Assembly (NCBI GenBank): GCA_045643185.1
Contig: JAZUKH010000227.1
Coordinates: 1-11,287, forward strand
Length of the DNA stretch: 11,287 nucleotides
Direction: 5' to 3'
Source of the DNA: RGIG464 sp045643185
GTDB taxonomy: Bacteria; Myxococcota_A; Bradymonadia; UBA4248
In this document: piece after piece, positions 6,517 through 11,287 of the stretch
Layout of the letters: each line of letters begins with the position of its first letter
Numbering within the stretch: position 1 is the first letter of the stretch
Made by a program: the position numbers and the translations under genes
The notes under the pieces: model-generated
The model's input: only the letters and a program-made list of their open reading frames with translations
The model's database searches: none
Told to the model about the DNA's origin: nothing

Positions 6517-9500
6517 ATGAAACTTCGAAGCTTGAACATACTATGTTGTATGCTGGCCCTGACACTGGGGGCTTGCCAAGACGATAACAAATTGAATGAC
6601 AGTTCCTCCTCCGAACACCGTGACGCCGACGAGCATGGTGGCTCCGATCACAACGGAAACAAAGACACCCCCTCCGAGACGAAAGATCCAATCTCCGGCG
6701 CACAACGCCTGTCAAAAAACATCGTGTCCGTCTACCACGCCCAGAAGGACGACGCTGACCTAGTCGGCAATCGCACCACCCTGTTCGATTTCGCCGACCC
6801 AGCTTATGCCAAATACGCCGATACGACCTACGTCAAGGACGGCACCCAAGGCTACCGCGTCAGTTATGCCGAACGCAACAGCTGGTTGTTCACCAACTTT
6901 GAACGCGACTGGTCAGCTTATCAGGCATTCAGTTTTTGGGTTTACGCGCCACCCGGGTCGGTCGGACAAACCTTCGCAGTCACGATGATCAGCCCAAAGG
7001 CCGATGAGCTCGACGCCTGCCAAGATAGTCTGGCAGGTTCATGCGCCAGCAATTATTACAGCACGATCTTCACCATCGAAAAAGAAGGCTGGACTTTATA
7101 TAATAAACCTTTCTCCGAATTTAATATTACGCGCGAACCGAGCGGCTGGAGCCACATTCACGCCCTCGTCATCAATTCGACCGGCTACGGTCAGACGAAT
7201 GACACCTCGACAACGATCTACCTCAATAACTTCAACCTCTATTCCGATGCCAACGACCTCAACTATTCCTCGCATCTCCCCGAATTGAACGGCGCTGTCT
7301 TTGCCGAGGACGCACCACGCTCGATCATTGGAAACAAACTCATCAAAAACGCATTTCATAATAATGACGCCAAAACTTATATCAAAGACGGCGTCTACTG
7401 GATCCCGCTGTCGACGGTCGCCGCGCGCTACGATGACGACGCTACCTACGATGAAGCCGCCAAAACGCTGAAATTCAAACTCAATCAAAAACAATACACT
7501 TTTGTCGGCGATACACATGAAGTCACGATCGACGGCGTCAAACAGCCGCTCGACTTCACCATTGCCACCCAAAATAACGCCCTCTTCTTCCCACACACGT
7601 ACATTCGCGACTTACTCGGCTACACCCAAGAATACCGCGATGAAATGGGCATGATCGTCCTTCACAACGGCGATCCAGAATTCACCTCGCTCACGCAGCG
7701 ACTCGCCGTCATGTACGAAATGCTCTTCGTGCGTCCAACGGGCGCGCAGATCCTCACCGATATGTCAGCCCACCTTGGCGGCGACGTTCACCCGCGCGTC
7801 ACGATGCGTCAGGCCGATTTCGATCGCCTGCGCGAATTATTAAAAACCGACGCGACCCTCCAGGAATACAAGCGTCGCTTGGAATTCAGCTTCGGCACCT
7901 CATCCGCCAATTTCATCGGCGCACCAGTCAAATACGAACGCTCTGACGGTATTCGCCTCCTGCCTGTATCGCGCGTCATCAGATCGCGCCTCATCATCTG
8001 GTCATTGCTGTACAAACTGACTGACGAAAAAGCTTACGTCGACCGCATTTGGACTGAAATGCAGGCTGTTTTCTCCTTCCCCGACTGGAACCCGTCACAC
8101 GACATCGATACGGCTGAGATCATCTACCCGGTTTCGATTGCCTACGACTGGCTCTACGATGCCTGGACCGCGGAACAGCGCAAAGCCATCGAAAACGCCA
8201 TCACCCAATTCGGTTTCCCCTTCGCCCTTGAGGTTTTCGCCGGCAAAAGAAAAATGTGGCCCGACAACAACCACACGAACGTCATCAACGGCGCACTCAC
8301 TGCCGCCAGCCTCGCCTTCGCAAACGTCCCCGACATGCGCGAATCCTGCGAAACACTTTTGGGGAACGCCATCACCAACGTCGAACGCAGTTTCTTCACC
8401 TACGCTCCCGACGGCGGCTACATCGAAGGCCCCGGTTACTGGGCGTACGGCACCGATTTCCAGATCGTCATGCTATCTGCCCTCGAATCGGCGACCGGCA
8501 CAAATTACAATCTGTACGAAACGCCGGGCTTCAAAGAATCCGTCTACCATCCGATCGATATGGAGAGCGATGCGGGCATCTGGCAGCTTCACGATACCGC
8601 GAATTTATTCACCGACACGCAGTATCTGCGCTGGTTTGCGCGCAAAGCCAACGATCCGTCGCTCACTCGCCTTCGCCTCAAGGAAATCAACGACAAGCAT
8701 AAGGCCGTCTTTTTCCAAGACATCCTTTGGTACGATCCCGTCGACGAAAACGAACCCGTCAATCTACCGCTCGATTCGTATTACAAACAAACCGGCATCA
8801 CAACGTCGCGTTCGTCATGGAACGCCGGCGCCATTTTCACGGGCCTTCATGGCGGCGAAAATTACAAAAACCGCCAGGACCTCGATATCGGCACCTTCAT
8901 CCTCTACGCCTCGGGCAAACGCTTCTTCATCGACCTCGCGCCCGAAAACTTCAACACGTGGGGCGACGGCAACCGCTTCCTGCTCTACCGCAAACGCGCA
9001 GAAGGCCAGAACACCCTCGTCATCGGCGACGTCGATTACAAAACGACCGATCAGGTCGAACAATGCCTCTCAACCTTCCTCCGCCGCGAAAATTCACCCA
9101 AAAGTTCGATCTCCGTCATCGACATGGCGCCCGCCTACACCGCCGTCACAACGGGCAAACGCGGCCTGTTCTTCACCGACAACCGCACGACCGTCATCAT
9201 TCAGGACGAAATCTCGCTCTCGTCCCCCGAGATCGTGCGCTGGGGCGCCCACCTTCCCGACTCCGTCACGGTCACGATGCACAACGGCAACCGCGCCGTC
9301 GATATGGTCGATGGCGACGCACGCCTCTATTGCGAAATCGTCTCCGACAACGCCGCCCTGACGTTCAGCTACGACGATGCCGGCTCGTACGATCCCAACT
9401 ATCCCAATACGCCCGGCGAATACTATAACCACAACCCAAAAGACGATTACATCGGCGCCTACGATATCAAAGCGCTTCGCATCATCACGCCGCAAAAAGT

Positions 9501-9612
9501 CTCGAGTTTCAACCTGGCCGTAGCCTGCCGCCCGCTCTCCACCACCGACGCCGTCCCAGCATCGGGCAGTCTCTACACTTTCACAAATATCGATAACTGG
9601 AAATTACAATAA
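6517..9612 (+). CDS. Surface lipoprotein with heparinase II/III-like polysaccharide lyase domain
   Basis: A 1031-residue lipoprotein. Seen: signal peptide ending in lipobox LGAC (C20), then an acidic Ser/Asp/His-rich linker (about 21-60). Residues 70-245 resemble a carbohydrate-binding beta-sandwich, ending in IYLNNFNLY. Residues 260-385 resemble the copper amine oxidase N-terminal (stalk) domain, with YWIPLSTVA and LFFPHTYIRDLLGY. From about 440 to 740 is an alpha/alpha barrel with NNHTN (584-588) and GGYIEGPGYW (633-642), motifs of heparinase II/III and DUF4962 proteins. A C-terminal beta-sandwich follows (about 760-1031). The family would cleave uronic-acid polysaccharides by beta-elimination. 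However, the usual NHxHxD motif reads NRQDLD (785-790) and the usual GHNTL reads GQNTL (830-834), so activity may be lost or changed. AAGG lies 8 bases before the ATG. It stands alone, with a terminator after it. The second half is GC-rich with strong codon bias, unlike the AT-richer kinases. Confidence 0.85.
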   Translation: MKLRSLNILCCMLALTLGACQDDNKLNDSSSSEHRDADEHGGSDHNGNKDTPSETKDPISGAQRLSKNIVSVYHAQKDDADLVGNRTTLFDFADPAYAKYADTTYVKDGTQGYRVSYAERNSWLFTNFERDWSAYQAFSFWVYAPPGSVGQTFAVTMISPKADELDACQDSLAGSCASNYYSTIFTIEKEGWTLYNKPFSEFNITREPSGWSHIHALVINSTGYGQTNDTSTTIYLNNFNLYSDANDLNYSSHLPELNGAVFAEDAPRSIIGNKLIKNAFHNNDAKTYIKDGVYWIPLSTVAARYDDDATYDEAAKTLKFKLNQKQYTFVGDTHEVTIDGVKQPLDFTIATQNNALFFPHTYIRDLLGYTQEYRDEMGMIVLHNGDPEFTSLTQRLAVMYEMLFVRPTGAQILTDMSAHLGGDVHPRVTMRQADFDRLRELLKTDATLQEYKRRLEFSFGTSSANFIGAPVKYERSDGIRLLPVSRVIRSRLIIWSLLYKLTDEKAYVDRIWTEMQAVFSFPDWNPSHDIDTAEIIYPVSIAYDWLYDAWTAEQRKAIENAITQFGFPFALEVFAGKRKMWPDNNHTNVINGALTAASLAFANVPDMRESCETLLGNAITNVERSFFTYAPDGGYIEGPGYWAYGTDFQIVMLSALESATGTNYNLYETPGFKESVYHPIDMESDAGIWQLHDTANLFTDTQYLRWFARKANDPSLTRLRLKEINDKHKAVFFQDILWYDPVDENEPVNLPLDSYYKQTGITTSRSSWNAGAIFTGLHGGENYKNRQDLDIGTFILYASGKRFFIDLAPENFNTWGDGNRFLLYRKRAEGQNTLVIGDVDYKTTDQVEQCLSTFLRRENSPKSSISVIDMAPAYTAVTTGKRGLFFTDNRTTVIIQDEISLSSPEIVRWGAHLPDSVTVTMHNGNRAVDMVDGDARLYCEIVSDNAALTFSYDDAGSYDPNYPNTPGEYYNHNPKDDYIGAYDIKALRIITPQKVSSFNLAVACRPLSTTDAVPASGSLYTFTNIDNWKLQ

Positions 9613-9640
9613 TTCCGTCACATATTATTTATTTTTTGGG

Positions 9641-9670
9641 GGCTGCCTATCTGCGATACGGCAGCCTTTT
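9641..9670 (+). terminator. Rho-independent terminator of the lyase-like gene
   Basis: GGCTGCC (9641-9647) pairs with GGCAGCC (9660-9666). Inner TATC/GATA extends the stem, with one unpaired C, and TTTT follows at 9667-9670. It begins 29 bases after the stop codon. Confidence 0.8.
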
Positions 9671-9675
9671 GTCGC

Positions 9676-9730
9676 TATGGCTTCGCCATACGCGCCAAAC
9701 GCCTCGGCTTCTCGCGCCACAAAGTGGCGC
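9676..9730. repeat. Two small hairpins and a short direct repeat
   Basis: TATGGC-TTC-GCCATA (9676-9690) and GCGCCAC-AAA-GTGGCGC (9714-9730) are perfect hairpins. The word ACGCCTCGGC occurs at 9699-9708 and again at 9736-9745. This looks like a REP-type intergenic repeat cluster downstream of the terminator. Confidence 0.5.
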
Positions 9731-9790
9731 TCAATACGCCTCGGCAATACTTATCTCAACGCTCCCACTGCATTTGGAATCGCAATAACC

Positions 9791-9820
9791 TCGTCAAAAT
9801 GCGTCACAAAATGCTAAAAT
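9791..9820 (+). promoter_or_regulatory. Weak candidate promoter of the ATPase gene
   Basis: TCGTCA (9791-9796) and TAAAAT (9815-9820) are 18 bases apart. The match to sigma-70 consensus is partial. It lies 60 bases before the ATG and after the upstream terminator, where a promoter would be needed. Confidence 0.25.
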
Positions 9821-9867
9821 ACAACCTATAGGCCGCATTGATGTGTAAACATCACAGTGGCTGCATC

Positions 9868-9873
9868 AGGAGG
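9868..9873 (+). promoter_or_regulatory. Ribosome binding site of the ATPase gene
   Basis: A perfect AGGAGG lies 7 bases before ATG 9881. It decides the start against the in-frame GTG at 9857, which lies upstream of it. Confidence 0.85.
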
Positions 9874-9880
9874 TACGACA

Positions 9881-11191
9881 ATGGCTGAGAAAAAATTACG
9901 ACCAGGCGCTTTGGTAGATTTTTACACCGAATTTAAGGACAACCATGCGTATTACGTCGATAAAACGATGTTTATTGCGCAGGTTTTAACAAGTCCAAGT
10001 CGCGTTCAGCTCTACACGCGTCCGCGCCGCTTTGGCAAAACGCTTTCGCTCACGACGCTTCACACCTTCCTCGCTTTTCACGATTATTTGGGCAGACCCT
10101 TTGATCCAAAACCCTATTTTGAAGGTCGAAAGGTCATGAACTGCGACGACGAAGTTTTGTCACGCCTGGGCAAACACCCCGTCATCTTCATGTCGCTCAA
10201 GGAATGCTGCAAGCCCACATTTGAAGAAAGCCTGCTGAAATATGCAGATGCGGTTGCAGACTGCTGCCAGTGCTTCCGAAAATTGGCAAAATCCAGCAAT
10301 TTTGAGCAAGACCGGCGCGATGCATTTATGCGCCTGGTACTTGAAACTGCGACAAAAAGTGAGCTCGAAAAGTCGATTCGTTTGCTTTCAGAATTTGTAA
10401 CGATTGAATATGGCGTCAAACCGTATATTCTCATCGATGAGTATGATGTGCCGTTACAATCGGCATTTCATTACGGTTATTATGATGAAATGGTGTCGTT
10501 CATTCGTTCGCTTTTCAGTTATGGTCTCAAAACCAATTCCAGCTTCGAAAAAGCCGTATTGACCGGATGCATGCGCGTTTCCAAAGAATCTATTTTTACT
10601 GGGTTTAACAATCTGGATGTCTATTCGATAGAACGTGAAATGGATCAAGAATACTTTGGTTTTACCAAAGACGAAGTTATGGAGATGCTCAATTATTATG
10701 ATTTGGGCGCTCGCTATGACGAGGTGCGAGATTGGTATGATAGCTATTTATTTGGCAATACACATGTCTATAATCCATTCAGCCTCGTGCAATGCGTCAA
10801 AGAACTCAGTATCGGTGCAAAAAATGCCCTACGTTGCTATTGGACCAATTCTAGCAGCAACGACGTGATTCGCGACATGGTCGTCGAACACCCCGAATGC
10901 CGTGATGATATCGAAATGTTATTAAAAGGCGAGTCGATCTATAAACCCATTCATGAATCGATGACCTATCGCGATATGAATTCGTATGCAGAAAATATTT
11001 GGACATTGCTCTATTATACGGGCTATGTCAAAAGCCTTTCGCGTCGCCAGGTCGGAGATAAATGGATTCACGAGCTCAAACTCGTGAATAAAGAAATTCA
11101 CGCGATATTCCCGCAATTTATTGATATTCTATTCTACGAGTCGGTAAAAAAAGCAGGATCTTTCGGCATTCTATCAATCGATCTGGGATAA
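9881..11191 (+). CDS. AAA-ATPase-like protein (PF09820/DUF1703 type), frame broken before its C-terminal part
   Basis: 436 codons are in frame from ATG 9881. Seen: the family signature YVDKT (25-29), the Walker A-like RPRRFGKT (47-54), the Walker B-like ILIDEYD (183-189), the SIFTGFNNL block (237-245), FGFTKDEV (259-266), WYDSYLFG with VYNPFSL (285-302) and YWTNSS (320-325). These match the AAA-ATPase_like proteins that usually end in a PD-(D/E)XK nuclease-like domain (DUF1703) at about 500-600 residues. Here the frame ends early at TAA 11189-11191 after about 12 atypical residues. The family-like sequence resumes in another frame from 11148, so the gene is either frameshifted or mis-assembled at the A7 run 11146-11152. 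The cellular role of the family is unknown; a link to mobile elements or defence has been suggested but is not shown here. No partner gene is adjacent. Confidence 0.85.
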   Translation: MAEKKLRPGALVDFYTEFKDNHAYYVDKTMFIAQVLTSPSRVQLYTRPRRFGKTLSLTTLHTFLAFHDYLGRPFDPKPYFEGRKVMNCDDEVLSRLGKHPVIFMSLKECCKPTFEESLLKYADAVADCCQCFRKLAKSSNFEQDRRDAFMRLVLETATKSELEKSIRLLSEFVTIEYGVKPYILIDEYDVPLQSAFHYGYYDEMVSFIRSLFSYGLKTNSSFEKAVLTGCMRVSKESIFTGFNNLDVYSIEREMDQEYFGFTKDEVMEMLNYYDLGARYDEVRDWYDSYLFGNTHVYNPFSLVQCVKELSIGAKNALRCYWTNSSSNDVIRDMVVEHPECRDDIEMLLKGESIYKPIHESMTYRDMNSYAENIWTLLYYTGYVKSLSRRQVGDKWIHELKLVNKEIHAIFPQFIDILFYESVKKAGSFGILSIDLG

Positions 11192-11287
11192 AAATGCGGA
11201 TTTTATAAAACAATTTATTAATAATATATTAGCCGTCATGGTGAGCTATTACGACACGCAGGAAATGTTCTACCATGGCATGATGCT
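11148..11287 (+). pseudogene. Out-of-frame continuation of the ATPase gene, running off the right edge
   Basis: Read in the frame of base 11148, the sequence is open to the window end (46 codons) and encodes AFYQSIWDKNADFIKQ near its start and MFYHGMM at its end. That matches the FYH-containing stretch that normally leads into the nuclease-like domain of DUF1703 proteins. The frame is +1 relative to 9881-11191. Removing one A from the A7 run at 11146-11152 would join both parts as ESVKKQDLSAFYQ. The nuclease domain itself lies outside the window. Confidence 0.75.

Noticed and set aside
8138..9495. Long open frames on both strands overlapping the lyase-like gene (8138-9361 and 8727-9428 plus; 9094-9495 minus)
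   Set aside because: Their products are low-complexity Arg/Pro/Ser/Thr-rich or Val/Asp-rich, as expected for shadows of a GC-rich, codon-biased gene. The main frame carries clear family motifs throughout.
11146..11152. Programmed -1 ribosomal frameshifting at the A7 run
   Set aside because: The continuation is in the +1 frame; a -1 slip at AAA-AAA would enter the wrong frame.

Overview
The window looks like a chromosomal accessory stretch from a Gram-negative bacterium. Signs are a Sec signal peptide on a DsbA-like oxidoreductase, a lipobox lipoprotein with an acidic Ser/Asp-rich linker, and several Hanks-type Ser/Thr kinases. This mix, plus a PF09820-type ATPase gene, fits a Myxococcota/Bradymonadota-like lineage, but that placement is an inference with modest confidence. 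No tRNA, rRNA, CRISPR array, transposase or origin is visible.

Positions 1-3732 (minus strand) hold a probable operon built around eukaryotic-like Ser/Thr kinases. In transcription order it contains: a soluble kinase (2626-3720); a small two-helix membrane protein with a DUF3592-like soluble domain (2013-2576); a kinase that carries kinase, two membrane helices and a similar C-terminal domain in one chain (610-1977); and a second soluble kinase cut by the left edge (1-540). The first and last kinases are near duplicates: 1-552 matches 3181-3732 at about 95 percent with no indels. The fused and split versions of the same modules suggest that kinase and membrane partner work together, probably as an envelope-linked signalling unit whose signal and targets are unknown.

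Positions 3733-4292 are a divergent intergenic region. It has a hairpin in the kinase leader, an 8-bp-arm palindrome, a large structured palindromic element and a candidate promoter for the rightward gene. Positions 4293-6254 encode an exported protein of three tandem DsbA/thioredoxin-like domains; the third has lost its second active-site cysteine. Positions 6255-6516 hold a second copy of a 23-bp palindromic repeat and a GC-rich hairpin.

Positions 6517-9612 encode a large lipoprotein with a carbohydrate-binding-like domain, a stalk domain and a heparinase II/III-like polysaccharide lyase region in which usually conserved histidines are replaced. A clear intrinsic terminator follows, then small hairpins. 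Positions 9881 to the right edge encode an AAA-ATPase-like (PF09820/DUF1703-type) protein whose frame breaks at an A7 run near 11146; homologous-looking sequence continues in another frame to the window end.

The right half shows no obvious pathway link between its genes. The most coherent possibly undescribed system here is the tandem kinase/membrane-domain cluster.
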